Shown piece by piece: positions 27,330-35,993 of a DNA stretch of 64,000 nt. The stretch's first letter is position 1. The number at the start of each line of letters is the position of its first letter. The notes under the pieces were generated by a model. It saw only the letters and a list, made by a program, of their open reading frames with translations, was not told where the DNA came from and did not search any database. The position numbers were made by a program, and so were the translations under genes. Source of the DNA: Jeotgalicoccus coquinae (GTDB lineage: Bacteria > Bacillota > Bacilli > Staphylococcales > Salinicoccaceae); assembly GCF_014207425.1 (NCBI RefSeq), contig NZ_JACHFF010000001.1, positions 372,001 to 436,000 of the forward strand, in the 5' to 3' direction.

Positions 27330-28586
27330 ATGATAAGTAAATTGAGAAATCGCAGTGAAGTGATTATAAGTTTTCTGCTGGGTGTATTTTTTATTATTTT
27401 AGGTCTTTTTATTTTATTTAACACCGGTCAGATTAGAAATGAAGAAGTACCAGTTGAAGAGGATAAGATTGAAACAATATTTGACTTAATTAACGCATTC
27501 TTTGTGGAAGTATCGAATATGCTGTCTGTAATGATCGGCGGATTTCCGATTATTGCCGGGATACTGATTATTCTGTTCGGTCTGTTTATGTTCAAAGTAG
27601 GCTCGTGGATTAACAGCACTACCAAATACGATGTGCCGCTGACGTTTTTCTTTATCGGCCTGTCGCTGGTACTGTTTATCGTTACGACAATATTAATGAC
27701 CCAGTCTTACGGATTATGGGCACTGCTGTATCTTGCAGCATTTATTATACATTTACTGTTCAGCGTATTTAACGAATATTTAAATCCTGAACACCGTAAA
27801 GAACACTACATGATTATTCTTCTGTTTTACGGCATCGCTTATTTCTTTACTAATAATGCGGTGTACTCAAACATAGAATCAACAATTACGCCGACAGACG
27901 TACTGTCTATTAATCTGTTCTTTGCACTCGTCTGGGTATCATCATTTATGGCTCTCTGGGTAGGAGTGTTCCTGCTTAAAGCAAATAACCTGCTGAAGAA
28001 ACCGGCAGCCGATGATCCTGAAAAACTGTCGAGATTAAACAAGAAGAGCAAAAGAATAAACTTTGCTCCGGACAAATATTTAGGATTCTCACAGAAACTC
28101 TACGATTTCCGCAACAGAATTCTGGATAAGCTGAAGCGGTTCTTTGAAACGGATCTTCCGTCATGGTTTAAAGTGAACTATATTGAAATCCTGTTTGGAA
28201 TTATCGTACTGATATTTGTATTTCTGGAATTCAATAACCGTAACGGTGTTTTCGTTGAAGGCTACTTCAGATTGAACCACATGCAGACGATTTATGAATG
28301 GGTCAATCTGTTTATTACCCTCGTGCTTGCAGTTTTATATTTAGTGTTTACGATAATTAATCTGGTGAAAAATAAAAATTACCACCGCCAGATGATCGTG
28401 ATTTTTATACTTTGGCTTAATGTAACTGTAAGTCTTTATATTACGCTGTTTAAAGATGTAGAATTATCTCTGTTTATTTTACCGTTCAACGTATTTCTGG
28501 TATTGCTGCTGACACCGCTTTTACTAATCAGCATATTTAAGGAATTTAAAGGGGAAGATAACAATGAACCGGACAGAAAAATTTAA
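27330..28586 (+). CDS. Multi-pass membrane protein, unknown function
   Basis: A 418-residue protein with about ten predicted membrane helices: two near residues 12-32 and 68-92, a group at 96-220, a hydrophilic basic loop at about 225-290, and four more to residue 408. The C-terminus is short and charged. I do not recognise the family and see no transporter or enzyme motif. GAGGTGA precedes ATG 27330. Its last 23 bases overlap the start of the formimidoylglutamase-like gene, so the two are translationally coupled; a link to histidine or amide metabolism is only a guess. Confidence 0.7.
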   Translation: MISKLRNRSEVIISFLLGVFFIILGLFILFNTGQIRNEEVPVEEDKIETIFDLINAFFVEVSNMLSVMIGGFPIIAGILIILFGLFMFKVGSWINSTTKYDVPLTFFFIGLSLVLFIVTTILMTQSYGLWALLYLAAFIIHLLFSVFNEYLNPEHRKEHYMIILLFYGIAYFFTNNAVYSNIESTITPTDVLSINLFFALVWVSSFMALWVGVFLLKANNLLKKPAADDPEKLSRLNKKSKRINFAPDKYLGFSQKLYDFRNRILDKLKRFFETDLPSWFKVNYIEILFGIIVLIFVFLEFNNRNGVFVEGYFRLNHMQTIYEWVNLFITLVLAVLYLVFTIINLVKNKNYHRQMIVIFILWLNVTVSLYITLFKDVELSLFILPFNVFLVLLLTPLLLISIFKEFKGEDNNEPDRKI

Positions 28587-29457
28587 CTACAATGGACGTA
28601 CGGACGATCCTTCAGTTCCTGAAAGAATTCATCAGGTTGCAAAAGAGTACAGCGGGCAGTCCGGTGTACCGGTAATAACGGGGTTCAGTTCAGATGAAGG
28701 AGTCAAAAGAAATAAGGGGACGCCGGGAGCCGCAGAAGGACCATTTAAAGTACGGGAGAAAATGGGTTCATATGCATTCACAGATGAATTGTATGATGCC
28801 GGAACAGTAATCGGTACTGAAAATCTGGAAGACTCACAGCAGAATTTAGGCGATGTACTTAAAGAAATTTATGAAAACAACAGTTTTCCGTTAATTATCG
28901 GCGGCGGACATGAAACATTTTACGGACATTACCTTGGTGCAAGACAGGCGTTCAGCGGGAAAATTGCAATCATCAACTTCGATGCCCACTTTGATTTACG
29001 CGATGAAACACCGTCATCCGGAACGATGTTCCATCAGATTTTATCGGCAGACAAAGAAGTCGATTACTATTGCCTTGGCCTGCAGCCGCAGGGCAATACA
29101 AAAACGCTTTACGATACAGCGGATAAGTTCGGTGTAAAATATTATTCCATTGATGAAGTACGCGAAACGGATGCCGCAGACAAAGTCGCTGCATCACTCA
29201 AAAATTACGATGCAGTGCTGATGACTCTGTGCATGGATTCTCTGCAGCAGGCAATTGCACCGGGTGTGAGCGCTCCAAGTCCAAACGGCTATACAGCCGT
29301 TGAAATTCATAATCTTATCAGTAAATTTGCGGTACTGCCGAATCTGAAAAGCTTCGATATCTCGGAAGTATCTCCGCCGCTTGATGAGAACGACCGGACA
29401 AGCGCGATGGCTGCAAGCATTCTGTACAAGTTTTTAACTGTCAGACAGTCATTTTAA
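28564..29457 (+). CDS. Formimidoylglutamase-like ureohydrolase (HutG/arginase family)
   Basis: A 297-residue arginase-fold protein. Metal-binding motifs are GGGHETFYGHYLGAR and NFDAHFDLRDE; the third motif reads TLCMDSLQQAIAPGVSAPSP, in which Cys replaces the first Asp, as I recall for staphylococcal HutG (TICMD). HutG releases formamide from formimidoyl-glutamate at the end of histidine breakdown. KGTPGAAEGPFKVRE near residue 55 also fits the family. No hutHUI genes accompany it in this window. AAGGGGAAG precedes ATG 28564, within the upstream gene. Confidence 0.85.
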   Translation: MNRTEKFNYNGRTDDPSVPERIHQVAKEYSGQSGVPVITGFSSDEGVKRNKGTPGAAEGPFKVREKMGSYAFTDELYDAGTVIGTENLEDSQQNLGDVLKEIYENNSFPLIIGGGHETFYGHYLGARQAFSGKIAIINFDAHFDLRDETPSSGTMFHQILSADKEVDYYCLGLQPQGNTKTLYDTADKFGVKYYSIDEVRETDAADKVAASLKNYDAVLMTLCMDSLQQAIAPGVSAPSPNGYTAVEIHNLISKFAVLPNLKSFDISEVSPPLDENDRTSAMAASILYKFLTVRQSF

Positions 29458-29521
29458 GTTCGAAAATTTGAAAAACGGGTATAGCATATAATATATCTTT
29501 ACAAATAAAGGAGTATTTACT

Positions 29522-29998
29522 ATGACCGGACCATTAACAAATGAGCAAATTGAAGCACGTGCCAAAGAAGCACGCGATCTTGTAAAATCAAAAGCAGGTA
29601 CATCAGCACTGGCGGCAGCTCTGCCGATTCCGTTGCTCGATGTCGGTACAGATATGAAACTGCTTAATGAACTTACAGAAGATATAGAAGAAATATTCGG
29701 TATTACACATGATGAAGTAGCGAAGTTTTCCGATGATATGAAAACGAGAGCTGCCGTTATGATTTCCAGTATGGGCGGAGAATTTGTTGCCCGTAAAACT
29801 ATCGGCTATGCAGTAAATAAAATAGGCAGGAAGAATCGTAAAGCAGGCGGAAGTTTCGGAGTAATTCCGATTGTGACACAGGGTTCGACTGCGCTGATCA
29901 GTTATTTTCTGATGAAGAAGCTTGGTTATGACCACATTGACAAATGCGTAGAATATTTAGAATCTAAAAATATAGACGGTTCAGTGCAAGATTCTTAA
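29522..29998 (+). CDS. DUF697-like small protein
   Basis: A 158-residue protein with a Gly/Ala-rich weakly hydrophobic region. The segment AALPIPLLDVGTDMKLLNELTEDIEEIFGI resembles the DUF697/YcjF-type motif (P-I-P-x-x-D followed by a helix), and VIPIVTQGSTALISYF is the second hydrophobic stretch. Function unknown; relatives are found fused to GTPases or alone at the membrane. AAGGAG precedes ATG 29522. The ptsH promoter may lie over its 3' end (GTGCAA 29984-29989 and TAAAAT 30007-30012). Confidence 0.65.
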   Translation: MTGPLTNEQIEARAKEARDLVKSKAGTSALAAALPIPLLDVGTDMKLLNELTEDIEEIFGITHDEVAKFSDDMKTRAAVMISSMGGEFVARKTIGYAVNKIGRKNRKAGGSFGVIPIVTQGSTALISYFLMKKLGYDHIDKCVEYLESKNIDGSVQDS

Positions 29999-30055
29999 AA
30001 GTGGTGTAAAATAAGTGTAATCATTGAGAAATTCACACTTAAAGGAGAAAACATA

Positions 30056-30322
30056 ATGGAAACGAAGTCATTTCTTATTATAGATGAAACGGGAATCCAC
30101 GCACGCCCGGCAACAATTTTAGTGCAGACAGCAACGAAATTCGAATCGGATATCGAGCTGGAACATAATAGTAAAAAAGTTAATCTTAAATCAATTATGG
30201 GTGTAATGTCACTTGGAGTAGGCAAAGGTGCGGAAGTAACAATTCATGCGGACGGCAAAGACGAAGCAGAAGCGATTGAAGCAATTTCTGAAACTTTATC
30301 TAGTGAAGGACTGACTGAATAA
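30056..30322 (+). CDS. ptsH: Phosphocarrier protein HPr
   Basis: An 88-residue HPr of the sugar phosphotransferase system. His15 lies in GIHARPAT, the site phosphorylated by enzyme I, and Ser46 lies in [10 protein letters not shown], the HPr kinase site whose phosphorylation makes HPr a CcpA corepressor in Gram-positive bacteria. That fits the cre-like sites elsewhere in the window. AAAGGAG precedes ATG. Its stop codon shares one base with the ptsI start. Confidence 0.98.
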   Translation: METKSFLIIDETGIHARPATILVQTATKFESDIELEHNSKKVNLKSIMGVMSLGVGKGAEVTIHADGKDEAEAIEAISETLSSEGLTE

Positions 30323-32046
30323 TGCCGGAAATTATTACAGGTTTAAAATTGAGTGAAGGAATCGGCTTTGGAAGCATATTTATATCCTCGGAAGCAGATA
30401 TCGAAATCTCGGAAAGGGAAATCGATACTGCTCAGATTGATAACGAAGTATCAGCATACAAAGATAGTATTCAAAAAGCTCATATCCAGTTGCGCCAGCT
30501 TAGAGAGAATGTCGGCGAACACCTCGATGAGGACAGTGCCGCAATTTTCGATGCGCATATTATGATGCTGGATGATCCAGGCTTTAATGAGCAGATTATT
30601 AATCATATTAATAATCTTAACAACGCTGAGAAAGCAATTCAGCTTGCCGGTGACGTGTATATTAAAAAATTCGAATCTCTTGATTCTGAATATATGAAAG
30701 CACGGGCACTGGATGTTAAAGATATTTGCATGCGTTTAACAGCAAATATACAAGGTGTGCAGCTGACGGATTTAACGCGCGTGGACGAACCTGTAGTAGT
30801 CGTGGCAGAGGAGCTGACTCCATCTGCCTCAGCACAATTAGACAGTAAATATGTAAAAGGTATTATTACGGCAAAAGGCGGAATAACGAGCCACTCGGCT
30901 ATTATTGCCCGCAGCCTTAACATACCTGCTATTTCAGGGCTTGATGATATTTTATCCAAAGTAACTCACGGCGATGATATTATTATCGACGGTTTTACCG
31001 GAGATATTGTGCTCGCGCCGACAGAAATCGAAATGGCGGCATACAGCGAAAAGAAAAAAGCGCAGGAAGAACGGGAAATAAAACTGAAAGAATTTATCGG
31101 CAAAGAGACAAAAACACTCGACGGTATTAATATCAGCTTATATGCGAATATTAAAGGACCGGAAGATGTGAACGATGTAAAAAGCAACGATGCTGAAGGT
31201 ATCGGGCTCTACCGTACGGAATTTCTGTATATGAACAGAATGAACCTGCCGTCTGAAGAAGAGCAGTTTAAAGCCTATAAGGCAGTACTTTCTTCTCAGG
31301 ATGATAAGCCGGTAATTATCCGCACGCTTGATATCGGCGGTGATAAGGAATTATCTTATTTAAATCTGCCGAAAGAAAGCAATCCGTTTCTCGGAGAACG
31401 TTCCATACGTTTCCTGTTAAAGAATGAAGAGATATTTAAAACACAGCTCCGCGCACTCGTCAGAGCAAGCGGACACGGGAATTTAAAAGTAATGTTTCCG
31501 ATGGTTACTACAATCGATGAATTTAACAGAGCAAAAGCTCTGCTTGTTGAGGAAAAAGAAAAATACGAAGCTGAAATCGGCAAAAAACTGAACGATATCG
31601 CAACAGGAGTAATGGTTGAAACACCATCTGCAGCGATGATCAGCGATCAGCTTGCAAAACACGTGGACTTTTTCAGTATCGGTTCGAATGATTTAATTCA
31701 ATATACGATGGCTGCAGACCGTCTGAATGATCAGGTAAGTGACTTGTACCAGCCTTACCATCCGAGTGTGCTTGGTCTGATTAAGAAAGTCATCGAGAGC
31801 GGACGTAATAATAATAAATGGGTAGGAATCTGCGGAGAAATGGCATGCGATTATAAATCCATTGCACTTCTTGCGGGATTCGGAATCGATGAACTGTCGG
31901 TTACTCCTAAAAATATTCTTGCTATACGCGAATATATTTCTAAAATCAAAAAGACCGATATGGAACAGCTGAGTGAACAGGTACTGTCATGCGACAGTGC
32001 AGAAGATGTTTTGTATTTAATCGATGAACACTTAAACTTAACTTAA
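30322..32046 (+). CDS. ptsI: Phosphoenolpyruvate-protein phosphotransferase (enzyme I)
   Basis: A 574-residue enzyme I, which takes phosphate from phosphoenolpyruvate and passes it to HPr. The active-site His191 is in GGITSHSAIIARS; the PEP-binding barrel shows GIGLYRTEFLYM, RTLDIGGDKEL, GERSIRF, and IGSNDLIQYTMA; the Cys motif is GICGEMACD. The overlap with ptsH is the usual ptsHI arrangement. Confidence 0.98.
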   Translation: MPEIITGLKLSEGIGFGSIFISSEADIEISEREIDTAQIDNEVSAYKDSIQKAHIQLRQLRENVGEHLDEDSAAIFDAHIMMLDDPGFNEQIINHINNLNNAEKAIQLAGDVYIKKFESLDSEYMKARALDVKDICMRLTANIQGVQLTDLTRVDEPVVVVAEELTPSASAQLDSKYVKGIITAKGGITSHSAIIARSLNIPAISGLDDILSKVTHGDDIIIDGFTGDIVLAPTEIEMAAYSEKKKAQEEREIKLKEFIGKETKTLDGINISLYANIKGPEDVNDVKSNDAEGIGLYRTEFLYMNRMNLPSEEEQFKAYKAVLSSQDDKPVIIRTLDIGGDKELSYLNLPKESNPFLGERSIRFLLKNEEIFKTQLRALVRASGHGNLKVMFPMVTTIDEFNRAKALLVEEKEKYEAEIGKKLNDIATGVMVETPSAAMISDQLAKHVDFFSIGSNDLIQYTMAADRLNDQVSDLYQPYHPSVLGLIKKVIESGRNNNKWVGICGEMACDYKSIALLAGFGIDELSVTPKNILAIREYISKIKKTDMEQLSEQVLSCDSAEDVLYLIDEHLNLT

Positions 32047-32070
32047 TCTTAAATATTGTATAGTACACTG

Positions 32071-32103
32071 GGCATGTAGAACTTTTTCTGCATGTCTTTT
32101 TTT
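32071..32103 (+). terminator. Rho-independent terminator after ptsI
   Basis: GGCATGTAG pairs with CTGCATGTC (two G-T pairs), followed by TTTTTTT. Confidence 0.75.
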
Positions 32104-32129
32104 ACAAAAAATGAAGGGAAGTTTAATAT

Positions 32130-33428
32130 ATGCAGCCACAAAACCGTAAGCCGGCCGTCTTGTTTTTATCACTGCCTATCCTTGCCTGGGCTTTATTCGA
32201 TTTTGCCAACACGATATTTTCAGCTAATATAGTGACGTTATTTTTCCCGCAATACATAACGGAAATTATTGGTACAAATACCAGATTGGAACAAATATCA
32301 TCAACTGTTATTGCGTATGCCAACGCAGCAAGTGCGTTACTGTTAATTTTATTTTCACCGTTATTCGGAGTACTGATGGACAGAACAGGGAAACGTAAGA
32401 AGTATATTATCATATTTACACTGTTAACTGTGGGTGCATCGATTCTGATGGGACTGTTCGGCGGGATGAACACCGGTACAATATTCGGTATTCCGAATGG
32501 ACTGTTTCTGACAATAATGCTGTTTGTATTTGCTAAATTTACCTACAGTTCCGGAAACGTGTTTTACGATGGTATGCTGTCATCTCTCGGCAGTAAAAAA
32601 GAAGTGCCGCTCATATCCGGTTTTGGTGTTGCACTTGGTTATTTAGGTACATTATTCGGTATATTCTCGGTCTTAATTATTATAGGAGACAGCAGCATTC
32701 ATAATGCATTCTGGCTGAGCGGTATTTTATTCCTGCTCTTTGCTCTGCCTTTGTTTTTCATTAACAGGGACCCAGTCCAAAAACAGAAGCCGAAACAGAC
32801 GTTTCTTAAAGGATATAAAGATATTTACAGAACTTTTAAAGAAGCCAGGAAACATCCGTCAATATTCTTTTTTATGATTGCTTATTTTTTTATTAACGAT
32901 GCGCTGGCAACAGCAATTGCGATGATGCAGCCGTATGCGACGACAGTTGTCGGTTTTGAAGCAAGTGCATTCCTGGTGGTGTTTATGGTAGCCACGCTGT
33001 TCAGTATTGTCGGTGCACTTGTTTTTGGTTTTGTAAACCAGAAGTATGGTTCGAAACCGACGTTCAGTGTTATCGGACTGCTCCTTGCGACAGCAATAAT
33101 GATAGCGGCACTGCCGCTGCCGATGTGGACGTTTTGGATCGCGGCAAGTTTGTTTGGTGTAGCAATGGGGTCTGTTTGGGTGGTATCCAGAACGATTATT
33201 ATCGAGCTGTCACCTGAAGGAAAAGAAGGACAGTTCTTTGGTCTTTTTGCATTCAGTGCGAAAATGAGTGCGATAGCGGGACCATTTATTTACGGGACAA
33301 TTACATTGCTGCTGAGTGATTTCGGAACAATAGCCTCCCGTATTGCGATAACGAGTCTGCTCATCATGGTTATTATCGGATTATACTTCCACAGCAGAGT
33401 AAAAATACCTCATAACCGTGGAGTTTAA
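32130..33428 (+). CDS. MFS transporter, UMF1/Atg22-like
   Basis: A 432-residue transporter with about 12 membrane helices. The N-terminus LAWALFDFANTIFSANIV, with the W-x-x-x-D-x-A-N pattern, and the following DRTGKRKK loop mark the UMF1 branch of the major facilitator superfamily (relatives of yeast Atg22 amino acid effluxers). SRTIIIELSPEGKEGQFFGLF is the second conserved loop of the group. Substrate unknown, possibly amino acids or a drug. GAAGGGAAG precedes ATG 32130. Confidence 0.88.
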   Translation: MQPQNRKPAVLFLSLPILAWALFDFANTIFSANIVTLFFPQYITEIIGTNTRLEQISSTVIAYANAASALLLILFSPLFGVLMDRTGKRKKYIIIFTLLTVGASILMGLFGGMNTGTIFGIPNGLFLTIMLFVFAKFTYSSGNVFYDGMLSSLGSKKEVPLISGFGVALGYLGTLFGIFSVLIIIGDSSIHNAFWLSGILFLLFALPLFFINRDPVQKQKPKQTFLKGYKDIYRTFKEARKHPSIFFFMIAYFFINDALATAIAMMQPYATTVVGFEASAFLVVFMVATLFSIVGALVFGFVNQKYGSKPTFSVIGLLLATAIMIAALPLPMWTFWIAASLFGVAMGSVWVVSRTIIIELSPEGKEGQFFGLFAFSAKMSAIAGPFIYGTITLLLSDFGTIASRIAITSLLIMVIIGLYFHSRVKIPHNRGV

Positions 33429-33445
33429 ATTACAGAAATGAAAGT

Positions 33446-33463
33446 ATGTTAATTAATTCACAA
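33446..33463. promoter_or_regulatory. Candidate Rex binding site upstream of cydAB
   Basis: ATGTTAATTAATTCACAA matches the Rex consensus TTGTGAA-N4-TTCACAA at 12 of 14 positions. Rex represses cydAB when NADH is low in B. subtilis and S. aureus. Confidence 0.55.
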
Positions 33464-33492
33464 ATATGTCACTAAATTTTAACCCTAACTAT

Positions 33493-33521
33493 TTAATAGA
33501 ATACAGTAAAACAGTTATAAT
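33493..33521 (+). promoter_or_regulatory. Candidate cydA promoter
   Basis: TTAATA (33493-33498), 17-base spacer, TATAAT (33516-33521), about 30 bases upstream of the start codon. Confidence 0.55.
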
Positions 33522-33549
33522 GATAGGTACGAATATGGGGTGAGTATAA

Positions 33550-33579
33550 ATGGATGAGGTATTAATGGATGAGGTATTA
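33550..33579 (+). repeat. 15-bp tandem duplication covering the cydA start codon
   Basis: ATGGATGAGGTATTA occurs twice in a row. The GAGGT inside copy one lies at a suitable distance from the ATG of copy two, so the duplication creates a second start with its own ribosome binding site. Confidence 0.95.
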
Positions 33580-34947
33580 ATTGGACGCGTCTTAACCGGT
33601 ATGACATTAGGTTTTCATATAATTTTTGCCACTATCGGAGTCGGTGTTCCTATCGTGTTTATGGTTCTTGAATTTTTAGGATTAAGAAACAAAGATGCAC
33701 ATTATCTGACGATGGCTCGCCGTATAGCCAAAGGTTATACGGTTACCGTTGCAGTGGGTGTTGTGACCGGAACGATAATCGGTCTGCAGCTGTCCTTAAT
33801 ATGGCCGGACTTTATGAGACTCGGCGGACAGATTATAGCACTGCCGCTGTTTATGGAGACATTTGCGTTTTTCTTTGAAGCAATTTTCCTTGGAATATTT
33901 TTATATACGTGGGATCGATTTAAAAATCCCTGGTATCACTGGCTGTTAAATATACCAATCGTTATCGGTTCTACATTATCAGCAGTATTTATTACGACAG
34001 TGAACTCATTTATGAATACACCGGCAGGATTTGATTTTGAAGGCGGAGAGTTTTTAAATATCGATCCGATTGCCGCAATGTTTAACCCGTCAACATGGGT
34101 CAGAGTATTTCACGTTGTAGTAACAGCTTACATGACTATTGCATTCCTGATGGCGACAATCAGTGCTGTAAAACTGCTCCGTGCATCACATAAAGAAGAT
34201 AAGACATATCATAAAAAAGGCTTAAAAGTGATGATGTCACTCGGTATTATTATGGCTGGACTGACATTGCTTGCCGGAGACTTAACAGCTAAATTTCTGC
34301 ACGAGCATCAGCCTGAAAAACTGGCAGCCTTTGAATGGCATTTTGAAACAGAAGAAAAAGCAGATCTTGTGCTCTTCGGGATATTAGACGAAGAAACACA
34401 GGAAATTAAATATGAGCTGCGTATTCCATGGGTGCTCAGCTTTCTTGCCGACAACTCATTTGATACAGAAGTTACCGGATTAAATGATATTCCGGAAGAT
34501 GAACATCCGCCGCTCATAATACATTACTTCTTTGATCTGATGGTGTTCTTCGGCATGTACGGACTGGGTGTTGCCGCTGTATACTTTATCGTTAAGTTTA
34601 CAAAACGGTGGACGAAAATACACGAGCATCATCCGGGACTATTATATATGTATGCTCTGGCCGGACCGCTTTCCTTCCTTGCTATTGAAGCAGGATGGTT
34701 CCTGGCAGAAATGGGCCGTCAGCCGTGGATTGTACGCGGTTATATGAGAGTGTCGGAAGCAGTGACGCAGGCAGACGGCCTCGGCATTACGCTGATTGCA
34801 TTTGCGCTCCTGTATGTTGTTCTTGGCGTGACGAGCATATATGTGCTGCTCAGAATGTTTAAAGGACAATCGGCAGAAGAAGATAAACTGAAGTGGTACG
34901 GAGAGTCCGGAATTGTATCTAAAGGTGAAGGAGGTCGACTGCCATGA
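33550..34947 (+). CDS. cydA: Cytochrome bd-type quinol oxidase subunit I
   Basis: A 465-residue haem-containing subunit of the high-affinity terminal oxidase, in the cytoplasmic membrane. LGFHIIFATIGVG holds a haem-ligand His (His23 from the first ATG), and EMGRQPWIVRGYMR is the GRQPW signature after the quinol loop, which is of the short type. About nine helices. The N-terminus reads MDEVLMDEVLIG because of an exact tandem duplication, so translation could start at 33550 or 33565. The stop overlaps cydB by four bases. Confidence 0.95.
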   Translation: MDEVLMDEVLIGRVLTGMTLGFHIIFATIGVGVPIVFMVLEFLGLRNKDAHYLTMARRIAKGYTVTVAVGVVTGTIIGLQLSLIWPDFMRLGGQIIALPLFMETFAFFFEAIFLGIFLYTWDRFKNPWYHWLLNIPIVIGSTLSAVFITTVNSFMNTPAGFDFEGGEFLNIDPIAAMFNPSTWVRVFHVVVTAYMTIAFLMATISAVKLLRASHKEDKTYHKKGLKVMMSLGIIMAGLTLLAGDLTAKFLHEHQPEKLAAFEWHFETEEKADLVLFGILDEETQEIKYELRIPWVLSFLADNSFDTEVTGLNDIPEDEHPPLIIHYFFDLMVFFGMYGLGVAAVYFIVKFTKRWTKIHEHHPGLLYMYALAGPLSFLAIEAGWFLAEMGRQPWIVRGYMRVSEAVTQADGLGITLIAFALLYVVLGVTSIYVLLRMFKGQSAEEDKLKWYGESGIVSKGEGGRLP

Positions 34948-35969
34948 TGCTGGATTATGAGATTATAGGTGTCACAGTTTTGTGGACGTTCTTATATATG
35001 TATGTCATCATCGCATCGATTGACTTTGGTGCAGGATTCTTCAGCTTCTACTCGAAATTAACCGGTGATGATAATATCATCAGTCCGATTATTGCACGTT
35101 ATTTAAATCCGGTCTGGGAGACGACAAACGTATTCTTCGTTTTCTTCTTCGTCGGAATTGTAGGATTTTATCCGGATACGGCATATTATTTAGGAACAAC
35201 GCTGTTGATTCCGGGGTCGGTTGCCTTAATACTGTTATCGCTCCGCGGTTCGTATTATGCATTTAACTCGTATAACCTTGAGAGTAAGCTGTCATGGTCG
35301 GCGCTGTATGGTATAACAGGACTGCTGATTCCGGCAGCATTGTCGATTGCACTTGTAATTTCAGAAGGCGGTTATATTGAAGAAACAGCGACCGGTATTG
35401 ATCTGAATGTTGAAGAGTTAATATTCAGTGCGTACGGCTGGTCAGTAGTATTTCTGGCAATCATCTCGGTACTTTATATCTCGAGCGGATTTTTGACGTT
35501 CTACGCAGCGAAAGCAGAGGATAAAAAGGCGAGTGATCTGACGAGAACATGGTTCTTAATCTGGACACTTCCGACACTGGTCATTACACAGTTTACGTTT
35601 CTCGGTCTCAGACAGCATAACTACGAACACTTCGTACGTGCCCAGGATTACTGGTATTTATTCGGACTGAGTCTCGCTGCAATGCTGATTGCAGTATTCC
35701 TTATATGGAAACGCCGCAATTACGGTACAGCATTTATTATGATTATGCTGCAGTACGGATTTGCATTTTACGGCTACGGTATCAGCAAACTGCCGTATAT
35801 TCTTTATCCGTATGTAAATATTAATGATGCAGTAGTTAACGAAAACATGGCATTTGCATTGACAGTAGTATTCGTATTAGGTTTACTATTATTAATTCCA
35901 TCATTATTCCTGCTCATAAGATTATTCCTGTTCGATAAGGATTATGTTAAAGGGAATAAAAAATACTAG
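34944..35969 (+). CDS. cydB: Cytochrome bd-type quinol oxidase subunit II
   Basis: A 341-residue membrane subunit partnering CydA. The start ATGATGCTG overlaps the cydA stop, with AAGGAGG inside the end of cydA. SIDFGAGFFSFYSK and ARYLNPVWETTNVFFVFFFV are the CydB opening motifs (DFG, N-P-x-W-E-x-N). About eight helices. The next gene, ktrC, follows after 24 bases, so cydAB-ktrC are probably one transcript, as in S. aureus. Confidence 0.94.
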   Translation: MMLDYEIIGVTVLWTFLYMYVIIASIDFGAGFFSFYSKLTGDDNIISPIIARYLNPVWETTNVFFVFFFVGIVGFYPDTAYYLGTTLLIPGSVALILLSLRGSYYAFNSYNLESKLSWSALYGITGLLIPAALSIALVISEGGYIEETATGIDLNVEELIFSAYGWSVVFLAIISVLYISSGFLTFYAAKAEDKKASDLTRTWFLIWTLPTLVITQFTFLGLRQHNYEHFVRAQDYWYLFGLSLAAMLIAVFLIWKRRNYGTAFIMIMLQYGFAFYGYGISKLPYILYPYVNINDAVVNENMAFALTVVFVLGLLLLIPSLFLLIRLFLFDKDYVKGNKKY

Positions 35970-35993
35970 GAACTTAAAGAATAGGTTGATACT

